Part shown: positions 48,375 through 57,239 of the stretch, piece by piece
Layout of the letters: each line of letters starts with the position of its first letter
Position numbering within the stretch: the first letter of the stretch is position 1
Origin: Verrucomicrobiota bacterium
Lineage (GTDB): Bacteria; Verrucomicrobiota; Verrucomicrobiia; Opitutales; Oceanipulchritudinaceae
DNA: 57,340 nucleotides
NCBI GenBank assembly: GCA_021208135.1
Contig: JAJOKB010000067.1
Span: forward strand, 1 to 57,340
Reading direction: 5' to 3'
Program-made: the position numbers and the translations under genes
The notes under the pieces: generated by a model
Database searches by the model: none
What the model was told of the DNA's origin: nothing
The model's input: only the letters and a program-made list of their open reading frames with translations

Positions 48375-50392
48375 GTGGATCTCGATCTAAATGTCAGTAA
48401 TCCGGTTCTTTTTATCGCCATTTTAACGGCGGTGGCATTGTTGGTACCTATGTTGTTTGAGCGCCTGCGTTTGCCAGGTTTGGTTGGTATCATTATTGCC
48501 GGAATGGTTCTGGGCCCCAGTGGTCTTGGGATCATGGAAAGGAACTCCCTCATTCAATTCCTCGGGCAGGCAGGCCTGCTCTTCATCGTTTTTGTCGCTG
48601 GCTTGGAAATCGATTTAGGCAGGTTTGCGCGCTACCGGCACCACAGTCTCATTTTTGGCAGTATTTCCTATTGGGTGCCCCAGATTGTCGGCGCACTGCT
48701 GGCCAAATTGATTTTAGGATTTGATTGGTTCGCCGCGGTATTGTTGGGCAGCATGTTTGGATCACACACCCTTCTGGCCTATCCGGTCGCAAGTCGCTTG
48801 GGTCTTACACGGCTGACCTCGGTTACTGCTTCTGTGGGTGGCACTATCATCACTGATGTTTCCGCCCTGCTGGTATTGGCAATTATCGCCAATACTGTTT
48901 CTGGATCTGGGGATGTTGGGTTTTTGGGTCCGATTCGCTTTTATTCCTCGGGATTTTTTCTGCTGATTGTTTTTCGTCTCCTGCCACTTGTCGCCCGCTG
49001 GTTTTACCGCACTGTTCCCGATGAAGGTGCCCGTGATTTTTTGTTCACGATCCTGTTGCTGTTCCTGACGGCCTGGTTAGCCCAATGGGTAGGCCTGCAG
49101 CCCATTATCGGGGCCTTTTTCTGTGGTATCGCCATCAACAAGTTGATTCCTGAGCACAGCCCTCTGATGAGCAGGATTCAATTTGTTGGCAAGACCCTGC
49201 TCGTTCCCATGTTTATGCTCTCTGTCGGCATGCTGGTGTCTTTTGATTCAATCTTCGGCGATCCGGGCGGCCTGCTGGTTATTCTGGTGATGAGTAGCGG
49301 CGTGGTCGCCACCAAATTCCTGGCGGCATTGATTGCTGGTAGAGTTCTGGGTTACAGCCGTGATGAGTCTTATGTGCTGTTCGGAATGAGCGTAAATCAG
49401 GCCGCTGCAACCCTGGCTGCCGTTGTTGTGGGTTATCAAATAGGGCTTTTCTCTGAAGCTGTGATCAATGGTGCCATTGTCATGATTATGGTCACTTGCT
49501 TCATCGGGCCGTGGGTAACCGAGCGTTACGGCTTGCGCTTGATCAAGGAGGGGCGCTTGGACGCCAGCCCTTTACCGTACAATGAACAACGCATTCTGGT
49601 ACCGCTCGCTAATCCTGCCACAGTGGCTCCCCTGATGGATTTGGCAATGATGCTGCGCAATCGCAGTTCGCGCCAACCAGTCTTTCCTTTAGCTGTGGTG
49701 ACCGAGGGTGCAGATACCGAAACGCAGTTGACCAATGCCGCTAAATTGCTCACGAGGGCGAGTGCGCGAATCGCTGCCGCCAATGTGCCGACTTCGCCTG
49801 TCACCAGGGTGGACGTGAATATTGCCGAAGGCATACGAAGGGCTGTTGCCGAACACCAAATCTCTACTTTGGTACTGGGTTGGAGCGGTCCGGTGTTGTT
49901 TGCTCACAAAATTTTTGGCAACGTGGTCGATCAGGTTTTGATGCAGACCCGTCAAACAACTGTGGTCGCCCGGATCAATGAATCCTTGAACACCAAGAGT
50001 CGTCTAGTGGTCATACTTCCGGCTCAGGCGATCAAGGAAGGGTCATTCAATAATAGTATCGGTTGATCAAACAATTGGCCCAGCAGCTCAGCGCGAGAAT
50101 TTTGTTTTTCTTTGAAGATGGAGATATCGTCAAATTAGGAGCTCGTATTCTGTCAATTACTCCAGAGGTCGAAATGACGCTGCTACCAGTTAAGGATCTG
50201 GAGGTTGCTTTGAGCAAGGTGTCCACCACCGTGGCTTCTGACGATCTATTGGTGCTGCTCAGTGCCCGCGACCATAATTTATCATGGTCATATGCCCTGG
50301 AACAAATGCCTAAACAACTGGCTACCCGGTTTCCTGATCAGCCGTTATTAGTGGTCTATGCTGCTGAGAATTCCGGTGCCTCAGGTGACTGA
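48375..50392 (+). CDS. CPA2-family cation/proton antiporter with C-terminal UspA-like part, one frameshift
   Basis: An inner membrane protein of about 672 residues. The first 390 form the Na+/H+ exchanger (KefB/CPA2) membrane domain with about 12 helices (LPGLVGIIIAGMVLGPSGLG; FIVFVAGLEIDLGRF; GGTIITDVSALLVLAI). A tandem universal-stress-like domain follows. The frame breaks near 50063; one more T in GGTTGA gives SIGLIKQLAQQLSARILFFFEDGD and the protein continues to 50392. The start is GTG 48375. It is divergent from the DUF2126 gene and convergent with the Crp/Fnr gene. Likely pH or ion homeostasis; the ion is not determined. Confidence 0.87.
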
Positions 50393-50428
50393 TTTCGGCG
50401 GAAGCCAGCCTTTTTGCTGTTTTCCCTG

Positions 50429-51166
50429 CTACTCAAAATTGTGTAGAAACTGCTTCAGGTCGCTTACTGAACTGATGGTTACCGTTCTGCCATCGACTGT
50501 GACCAATCGCTCGCGGCGAAGTCTGGCGAAAACGCGCGACAGAGTCTCGCTGCTGATGCCGAGCTGGCTGGCCAACAGGTGCTTGGCCAGAGGCAATGTC
50601 AATGTCACCTCCGCCGTTTGCCTAGGGGCATTTTGCTCCACCATTCGCAGGAGCCACTGCAAAACACGGGATTCTGCCTGACGTAGTTTAAGGCCTTCCA
50701 CTGTTTCCACCAGAAAGCGGAGGTGTTGACTCATGGAGGCCAATATACGCAATGCCAGATCTGGATTTTCCTGAATCTGCGCTCGGAAGAACACCGTTGG
50801 TATTTGAATGATTTTGCTGTCCTCGATTGTAACGGCGGAAGCCGGATACGAACGGTCTCCAGCGATGATCACTTCCCCCAGGGATTCTCCAGGATAAAAG
50901 ACACGAATAACCTGCTCCTTACCATTTTCAGTTACCCGGTGAACATTGACGGCTCCAGTATGAACTACAAAAAATCCTTGGGCAGGTTCTCCGGCATGAA
51001 ACAGATAAGTTCCCTTGCTTGATGTTAGCAGCTTGCAACCGCGGGCCAGAGTTTTCAGGTCATGGGGAACCAAGCCTTTGAACATGGGTGTCTTGCTCAA
51101 GGTATGTGCCACCGCAGGCGTTGGGTCCAGGCGATCCCCTGATTCAGCGCGGTTGTTTGGAAGCAT
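50429..51166 (-). CDS. Crp/Fnr-family regulator, Dnr/Nnr-like
   Basis: A complete 245-residue regulator. Cyclic-nucleotide-binding-fold sensor at about 25-150 (GTYLFHAGEPAQGFFVVHTGAVNVHRVTENGKEQVIRVFYPGESLGEV) and a C-terminal winged helix (LPLAKHLLASQLGISSETLSRVFARLRRERLVTVDGRTV). The recognition helix ETLSRVFARL has the E-x-x-SR pattern that reads TTGAT-type boxes. There is no N-terminal cysteine cluster, so it is not an oxygen-sensing Fnr; with its neighbours it fits a nitric oxide regulator (Dnr/NnrR). A matching box lies 21 bases upstream, in the shared promoter. Confidence 0.88.
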   Translation of the reverse strand: MLPNNRAESGDRLDPTPAVAHTLSKTPMFKGLVPHDLKTLARGCKLLTSSKGTYLFHAGEPAQGFFVVHTGAVNVHRVTENGKEQVIRVFYPGESLGEVIIAGDRSYPASAVTIEDSKIIQIPTVFFRAQIQENPDLALRILASMSQHLRFLVETVEGLKLRQAESRVLQWLLRMVEQNAPRQTAEVTLTLPLAKHLLASQLGISSETLSRVFARLRRERLVTVDGRTVTISSVSDLKQFLHNFE

Positions 51167-51187
51167 TTCATAAATAAATGGGGTTTC

Positions 51188-51201
51188 TTGATCCAGGTCA
51201 A
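51188..51201. promoter_or_regulatory. Dnr/FNR-type box TTGATCCAGGTCAA
   Basis: TTGAT-N4-GTCAA matches the Dnr/FNR consensus (TTGAT-N4-ATCAA) with one change. Its centre is about 41.5 bases before the start point expected from the TAAAAT -10 element at 51224-51229, the class II activator position. Transcript start would be near 51236, only a few bases before the DUF2249 ATG at 51239. Confidence 0.75.
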
Positions 51202-51238
51202 GGTTTGCACATCCGCTGACTGGTAAAATGCGCTCACA

Positions 51239-51505
51239 ATGAAAAGCATAGAACCGAGGACTGAATTGGATTTGCGTCAGTTGGAACCTCCCGCACCGCT
51301 ATATCGCGCCTTGGAGGCGTTGAGGTGTTTACAACGCAACCATCTGTTGCTGATTCATACACGCTTCAAGCCAGTGCATCTTTTGGAGCAACTGGAATCT
51401 ATGTCATTCGAATTCGACACCGAAGAGTTGTCCGAACAACACTGGCTCACCTCAGTGTGGCGTGCCAGCTCTCCAGCATCGGTTAACCCTGTATCCCCAC
51501 TTTAA
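51239..51505 (+). CDS. DUF2249 domain protein
   Basis: An 88-residue small protein with the DUF2249 fold (ELDLRQLEPPAPLYRALEALRCLQRNHLLLIHTRFKPVHLLEQLESMSFEF). DUF2249 proteins are regularly coded with NO-responsive genes such as nnrS, nirK, norB and ric; their activity is not established. It is the first gene of the nitrite/NO operon, directly under the Dnr box, and ends 2 bases before the next gene. Confidence 0.8.
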   Translation: MKSIEPRTELDLRQLEPPAPLYRALEALRCLQRNHLLLIHTRFKPVHLLEQLESMSFEFDTEELSEQHWLTSVWRASSPASVNPVSPL

Positions 51506-51507
51506 CC

Positions 51508-52798
51508 GTGTCTGCGCAATCCAACATGCATCAGGTGCCAGTGCGCACCGCTCCGGCAGTGGCGCTCGGTTTCTTCGTTATGGGTTGCTTATGCCTATTA
51601 GCCAGTTTATTCATTGCTTGGGTTCATCCTTCCGTTGCCTTTGGCGATCCTTGGCGAGTGGAGGTCATCGCGCTTGGAGCGTTGCTTGCCTTTGGCTGCG
51701 TGGCCTCCTTTATTTTTGCTGCTGCCTACGCTTTGTCACCCATCATGGCAACCAGCAGCCTATACAGTGATCGGTTGGCTTTGTGGCATCTGGCCTTGCA
51801 CGGCACAGGCATGGGTTGGCTCGTAGTTTTTTATGGCGGAATGCCAGTTTTTGGCACCGAATGGACAGGTTTTCAAGCTGGCATCCTAATGTTGATCACG
51901 GGGGTTGTACTCAACATATTCAACTTATTGTGCACCTCTGCCCGCTACAATCGCTGGGAGCCTGAACAATTGACGATTTTATCCGCCCTTTTCTGGTTGG
52001 GAATTATCGCCGTGCTTGGGATTGTTTTAATACTGGCAAGAGGCGTTTCCATTACCGGGCATCAGCCCATTCAATTATTGTCAGCACATGGCCCGATGGC
52101 ATTGATCGGTTTCATTTGGCTCAGTCTTCTCGGGTTTGCACTCAAGCTGTTCAACATGTTCCTGGTGTCCCGCAAAACAGCCGGGGCACTGTCTTGGTCA
52201 GGGTGGGTGCTCATCAACGGGGCTCTGATGACAAGCGTACCGGTTTTGCTTATTTTGGACGGCAAGGGCTGGCAGGTCGCTATGACGTTGCTCGCACTCG
52301 GTTCCATTTTATACTTATTGGATATCATTCGTCTTTGGCTAGCTGCCGATCGACCTTTTGACTGGGCATTAACTGGTGCCTTCGTCGGCCTGCTAAGCGG
52401 TGTTGCAGTACTTCTTCAGGGCATAATCTTTGCGCCTGATACAACATGGATCCTCTTCTCCGCCGTACTGGGGAGCTTTTCCTTGGTGATGCTTGGATTA
52501 ACTCTGCGATTGGTTCCCTTTCTTGTCTGGCAACTGCGGTGTGTAGCTGTGGTCTCTAACGTTGAAATGCCAGGACCCCAACATTGTGTGCATAAAGGAG
52601 CAGGAATAGGCCTCAGTATCTGCGGCTGTGCAGGAGTAGCATATTTTTTTTGCCGGTCAGTTTACGCAGTCAGCTGTTGGGGCGCAGTTGGGTGCCCTCT
52701 GCATGTTGTGCGCCATGTTTTGGTTGATGTACGGCATCAGTCCGGCCTTCAAGGCTTTCATTTTCGGCATTCAAACCTCGCAAATCAAACCGTTATGA
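51508..52798 (+). CDS. Haem-copper-oxidase-subunit-I-like/NnrS-like membrane protein, frameshift in a T8 run
   Basis: An inner membrane protein of about 430 residues with about 12 helices. Conserved-looking histidines fall in WHLALHGTGMGWLVVF (about residue 95), GHQPIQLLSAHGP (about 180-195) and near the end. The general look resembles the large subunit of haem-copper oxidases and NnrS; I cannot place it more exactly. At the 8-T run 52633-52640 the frame changes; with 7 T it reads VAYFFAGQFTQSAVGAQLGALCMLCAMFWLMYGISPAFKAF and stops at 52798, overlapping the nirK ATG (ATGA). Left uncorrected, the frame runs on into nirK as a false 831-residue fusion. It may carry electrons to NirK or handle NO. 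Confidence 0.7.
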
Positions 52799-54629
52799 GA
52801 CTCAAAAATACATTACCTTTACTGGTCATCTACAGTACCGTTGCACTTTGGCAAATTGGCTTTGCCTGTGATGCCTGCAACTTGGCATTTGCCGATGAAA
52901 TTCTCACCGAACGCGCGGATTCGAGCGTTGGGCGCGATATGCGCAGGGCCATGGAAAATCAGCGTAACCTTAAATTGGGTGCCTATGCCGACCCAGCAAT
53001 GATGAATGCTCAGGCTGGTAAGTTGGATGCAACGGCTTCGGCTGCGAAAGCCGCTTCATCCGTGCCTTTCATAGAGCTTGCTTCAACACGGGAATTCAGC
53101 CCAACGGCTGTTGTTGAGGATCGAAAATTGCCTGATTATCTTCATGAGGCAAAATTTGCAGATATCGTCGCACGCGATTACGCCTTACCAACGACACCCT
53201 ATTCCACGGTTCCTCAGGACGCTCCGGCGGATAAGGTATTTTCAATTGTTATGTCCGAGGGTAAAGTATACATAGGTAATGGGGTTATATATGAGGGTTT
53301 TTTCATGGATGGTTCGATCCCTGGTCCCACTATCATTGTGGACGAAGGTGATGTCGTGGAGATGAGCTTTGTAAATAAAGGCCGAATTCCCCACGGCGCT
53401 TCGATTCACGCTGCCTACACTCAGACTTCAGCCTATGTCGGTAAAATTGGTGTCGGCGAAACAAAATCGGTACGCTTTCGTGCCATGACTCCCGGGGTCT
53501 ATATGTATCATTGCGCTCCAGGTGGTCATGCTATCGGTATGCATGTTATCGGTGGGCAGTACGGCATGATAGTGGTGCGCCCCAAGGCAGGCGCATATCA
53601 GTTGGAAAATGAATTGGGACATCCCCCAAACATCGAGCTGTATTTGATTCAACACGAGCTTTACGGTAGCGGCAGGGATTCTATCAATGGTGATCCTGAC
53701 TATGTGTTGTTCAATGGTCGCACCTTCAGGTATGTTGAGGAACCGATCATGGCCAATCCAGGTGATTACGTTCGCATTCATTTTCTGAATGTGGGGCCCA
53801 ATCTGCTTTCAACGTTTCACATTGTTGGCATTATTTGGGACTACGTTTATTGGCAGGGCCACCCAAACGCCAGATTGCTAGGTGGGCAAACGGTAACTGC
53901 AGGGCCTTCCGATTCTTTCGTCATTGAATTTAGAATGCCGCCCGACGAAGGCGCTATACCATGTTGTCGCATGTGGTTGGGTCAACAAACCGAGGTGCCA
54001 TAGGGTTGATTGTCGTGGATGCTGATATAGAATTACCACCACACCGAAAAATCCTCGCTGAGGGACCCCGCTTTAATGATGCCGAAATGCGCGGTTATCT
54101 CTCAGATGCCAAACGCGTGATCAATCCATTTGGGATTGGCACCGGGACTCAGGATAGGCCCGTTGTCTTCGGTCCGGAAAATAAGGAAGTTCACGTGTCT
54201 ATAATAGGCAACTCATTCTATCCCAAAGTCATCCAAATTGCACCGGGAACAAAGGTGACTTGGACAAATGAGGAGGCATTTACATATATGGCAGGTGAGT
54301 ATTCCGGGATTCACAATGCTGCCTCCATCAGCTTTCCCGAAGACAGCGATGGCTTTGCCGCTCCACTCTTGGCGCACGCTGAATCATGGAGTCATACCTT
54401 CGATGACAATGAGTGGACATACGACTACATTTGTACTCCCCATCCTTACATGCTGGGGAGAGTGATCGTGAAGCGCTCCGATTATGATTTGAGTTCGGCT
54501 CGGGTAGCCTCTGGCGGAGAATTGGATAACTGGGTTCTGCCGTTGCTTGGTCTCACACTCCTGTTGGCTCAGGCTCATTGGTACTGCAGCGAAAAAATTC
54601 TAAATGATCTGCACAAGTGTTTAGAATGA
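52795..54629 (+). CDS. nirK: NirK-like copper nitrite reductase with extra cupredoxin and membrane anchor, one frameshift
   Basis: About 611 residues. An N-terminal signal/anchor with CDAC is followed by a two-domain cupredoxin core at about 135-400. Aligned by eye with Alcaligenes NirK, PHGASIHA carries the H95 and H100 equivalents, but Ser replaces catalytic Asp98. MYHCAPGGHAIGMHVIGGQYG carries H135, C136 and H145, but Gln stands where the axial Met150 is expected. STFHIVG gives the H255 equivalent and TMLSHVVG the H306 equivalent. A third cupredoxin domain (about 450-560) has ICTPHPYM. A helix (NWVLPLLGLTLLLAQAHW) closes the protein. One missing T near 53953 breaks the frame; restored, it reads EGAYTMLSH. 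It probably reduces nitrite to NO, but the two substitutions leave this open. Confidence 0.78.
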
Positions 54630-55108
54630 AATTGAAAAAATACATTCATCTTGGTGGTGCCGCTATTCTCTTGTTCGCCTTCGGATGCAGCAGAAAAACT
54701 GAGTATAACGCAATGGCGGATACGGTATCTCTAATTACCATCACCAGTAACGATGCTATGCGCTTCTCTCCCAATCGATTCTATGTCAAGGCAGGCGATA
54801 CCATAACGCTTACTTTGCATAATATTGGCAGCATGCCCAAAGAAACGATGGGCCATAATTTAGTCATTCTTCAGCGTGGTGTTGCCATCAATGCTTTTGC
54901 CGCGGCATCGCTAGGTCATCCGGATAAGCATTATGTTGCGCCGGAATTTGCACATCGAGTCGTTGCGTGGACGGAGGTCATTGGTCCGGGCGAAAAAGTG
55001 ACAGTCACCTTTTTAGCCCCTATTGAACCTGGCGAGTATGAATTTGTTTGTTCCTTTCCAGGACACACCCCAGTTGGTATGAAAGGTCGGATGGTGGTCG
55101 TACCATGA
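54626..55108 (+). CDS. Azurin/auracyanin-like copper lipoprotein
   Basis: A 160-residue blue copper protein. Start ATG 54626 overlaps the nirK stop (ATGA). A lipobox (LLFAFGC) suggests lipid anchoring in the envelope. Type 1 copper ligands are all present: His in MGHNLVIL, then C-x4-H-x4-M in VCSFPGHTPVGMKGRM. It probably feeds electrons to NirK, perhaps through NirK's own third cupredoxin domain. Its end overlaps the nnrS start (ATGA). Confidence 0.9.
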   Translation: MKLKKYIHLGGAAILLFAFGCSRKTEYNAMADTVSLITITSNDAMRFSPNRFYVKAGDTITLTLHNIGSMPKETMGHNLVILQRGVAINAFAAASLGHPDKHYVAPEFAHRVVAWTEVIGPGEKVTVTFLAPIEPGEYEFVCSFPGHTPVGMKGRMVVVP

Positions 55109-56308
55109 GTTCATACCGTCATTTTTTGCGCACGACTTTATTTTTAACAGCTGCTGGAGAGCCTTTTCGATTACTGTTTCCATTAGGAGTGATATTGGGG
55201 GTCATCGGTGTGGCCCTTTGGCCATTGCACTTGTGGGGTTGGTTTGCTCCTTATCCAGCCATTGCCCATGCTGCGCTGATGGTGCACGGCTTCCTCGGAG
55301 CATTTGTTTTCGGTTTTCTCGGCACAGCATTACCGCGCCTGCTAGGCGTCCGCCACTTGCGTATGCCAGCCACTATTTTTCTTGCAACCGGACTGATCTC
55401 CATGACTGTGGCACATTTGCTTCAAGTTCATGCCTTGGGGTACGCTGTTTTCTTTGCGACTTTGCTGGGGTTTGTTGTCTTGTTAATGTCTCACGCGTGG
55501 GACAGTAAAGATATTCCGCCACCTGGGTTTGTTCTGGTGTTACTAGGGATTCTCAGTGGCTTGATTGGTTCCGCTATGTTGGCAGTCGATTTGACTGATT
55601 GGCACAGCTTTTCGGGTAGCGCAATAACGATGGCTCGGATGTTGGCATATCAAGCATTTCTTTTGCTGCCAATTCTAGGTGTAGGAGCGTTTCTTCTGCC
55701 ACGTTTTTTTTGGACTTAAAAGCACCCATGCTTTTCCGGAATTACGAACGCCAACCACAAAATGGCTGCTTTTAGCAGGCTTTTCTACAACATGTGGGGT
55801 TGTAATTTTGGTCGGCTTTTGTCTGGTTACAATAGGTATGAGTTTTTGGGGACATTTGTTGATTGCCGCTTGTCTCATGTTTTACATGTGGCGCGAAATC
55901 CCTCTTCACTCAGCTCAGGAGCCTAAGGGCGATCTCGCTGTTGGTCTCGCTATGGCGTTGCTCGCAATCCCTCTTGCTTACCTTTTATTGGCGTTCCTGC
56001 CCCAATGGCGGTTGGCAATGTTACACGTGTTGTTTATCGGAGGATTCGGCTTACTTGCTTTGGTTGTTGCCACCCGTGTAATGCTAGGGCATTCTGGTCA
56101 GTCAAAGCGCTTTACACAGCGAATTCCCGCTATCAAAGCTTTACTTTGGCTCACTGCTTTGACCATAAGTTTGCGTTCGGGAGTGGATATTTTTGGTGGC
56201 AATCGATTGCGTTTGTATGCTGTTGCGGCAGTGCCATGGATTTTGGCCATACTGATATGGAGTCGCTATTTAGTTCTTCCAAGTATTCGGAAGAGACATC
56301 GCTCCTGA
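55105..56308 (+). CDS. nnrS: NnrS family protein, frameshift in a T8 run
   Basis: A polytopic inner membrane protein of about 400 residues. NnrS is a haem- and copper-containing membrane protein that eases NO stress. Family features are GEPFRLLFPLGVILGVIGV near the N-terminus, HAALMVHGFLGAFVFGFLGTALPRLLGV and LHVLFIGGFGLLALVVATRVMLGHSG. The 8-T run at 55704-55711 breaks the frame; with 7 T it reads LLPRFFGLKSTHAFPELRTPTTKWL and joins the second half. It is the last gene of the ATGA-linked NO operon and ends 4 bases before the convergent ric gene. Confidence 0.88.
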
Positions 56309-56312
56309 AAGC

Positions 56313-57020
56313 TCACTTCTCTGTTACCAACTGCATTGCCTTACGCAACAACTCGCGCACGATTTCATGGTGTCTTTCAATCATTCGTTGTAATTCTTCC
56401 AGCGCTGTAAACAAGGCTCTGTGCGTATTACATGCTGTTGGCGGTGGCGTAAAACCTTCCGTCAATGCAGCTAAACGACTGCATACTGTCAGCACACCCG
56501 CATGGCAGGCTTCCAGTGCATCGAGTGTCGTATCGTCGATTTTGCCTTCCAAAAGCATGGGCAATGCTTGCGCTGCAATGAAGGTTTGGAAGTCGCGTAT
56601 ACAATCGGTCAGCACAGTAAATTCATTGTAAGCAGCAACCAGCGTAGGCGTGTGGTCACCATGCACTCGGGCAACTCTTTCTGCCATCGTGTGTATGCGC
56701 ATCAATTCAATTCCAAGATGGTTGTCTACCTGTTCGTGTATCTGCCGCAGTAGTTCACTTGGGTCGATGCTCAAGTCCAACTTCGGCATTCCCGTAGTGC
56801 CTGCTTCCATGGCTTCCACTAAGTCATCCACCACTCGCTTCGTTAATATTTTCTTGCGTTCACAGGCTTGCATTACCGTCAGACCACCGTCGCAGCAAAA
56901 TCCAATATTGTAGCGTTGAAATACTCGGCTTAATCGGGGATTCCCCGCAACCAGCTCGCCAACTGTCTGCAGGGCTAAGGGTATCTCCTCAGCCATCGTA
57001 ATTGTTTTAGACTGTTCCAT
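56313..57020 (-). CDS. ric: RIC/ScdA-like iron-sulfur repair protein with altered di-iron ligands
   Basis: A 235-residue RIC (YtfE/ScdA) family protein. ATG 57020 (MEQSKTITMAEEIPLALQTVGELVAGNP) fits the family start. The N-terminal ScdA domain has the NIGFCCDGG double-cysteine motif (about residue 42). The C-terminal domain aligns with the hemerythrin part of E. coli YtfE (VARVHGD, PPPTACNTHRALF). By eye, three di-iron ligands are changed: YtfE H129 to Phe, E133 to Ala, and E208 to a non-acidic residue. It may therefore bind one iron or none. It is under its own Dnr-type box and convergent with the NO operon. Confidence 0.85.
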   Translation of the reverse strand: MEQSKTITMAEEIPLALQTVGELVAGNPRLSRVFQRYNIGFCCDGGLTVMQACERKKILTKRVVDDLVEAMEAGTTGMPKLDLSIDPSELLRQIHEQVDNHLGIELMRIHTMAERVARVHGDHTPTLVAAYNEFTVLTDCIRDFQTFIAAQALPMLLEGKIDDTTLDALEACHAGVLTVCSRLAALTEGFTPPPTACNTHRALFTALEELQRMIERHHEIVRELLRKAMQLVTEK

Positions 57021-57065
57021 AATTAATTTTATTCTCAATGGTATCTTGTTCTTTCCATCACTACC

Positions 57066-57079
57066 TTGACGCAAATCAA
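57066..57079. promoter_or_regulatory. Dnr/FNR-type box TTGACGCAAATCAA upstream of ric
   Basis: TTGAC-N4-ATCAA, one change from consensus. On the ric strand a TACCAT element at 57043-57038 is spaced so that the box centre falls at about -41.5, as at the other box. It lies 46 bases before the ric ATG. Confidence 0.72.
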
Positions 57080-57115
57080 GAAATCCAACATTGGGGTCTT
57101 TTTTACCCCACCTTT

Positions 57116-57162
57116 CTGGACAGTCCCTATTTACCTCCCAACCAACCCCTTTCCGGACAGTC
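57116..57162 (-). repeat. Pair of REP-like GGACAGTCC repeats next to the transposase
   Basis: TTTCTGGACAGTCCCTA and TTTCCGGACAGTCCCTA lie 36 bases apart. Their core GGACAGTC is the reverse complement of the GACTGTCC core at 42.7-44.8 kb. They stand about 80 bases before the transposase start. Confidence 0.65.
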
Positions 57163-57239
57163 CCTAATCTTAAAAAATGCACTGTTTCGTCATTTTTTGC
57201 TTGAGACTACGCCTTATTGCGTTTGTTCCTATGTTTATT

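Noticed and set aside
51508-54003. A single 831-residue fusion of a membrane protein with NirK
   Set aside because: The membrane protein changes frame at an 8-T run. With 7 T it keeps a convincing C-terminus and stops at 52798, overlapping an ATG that starts a NirK signal peptide. The fusion is produced by the shift.
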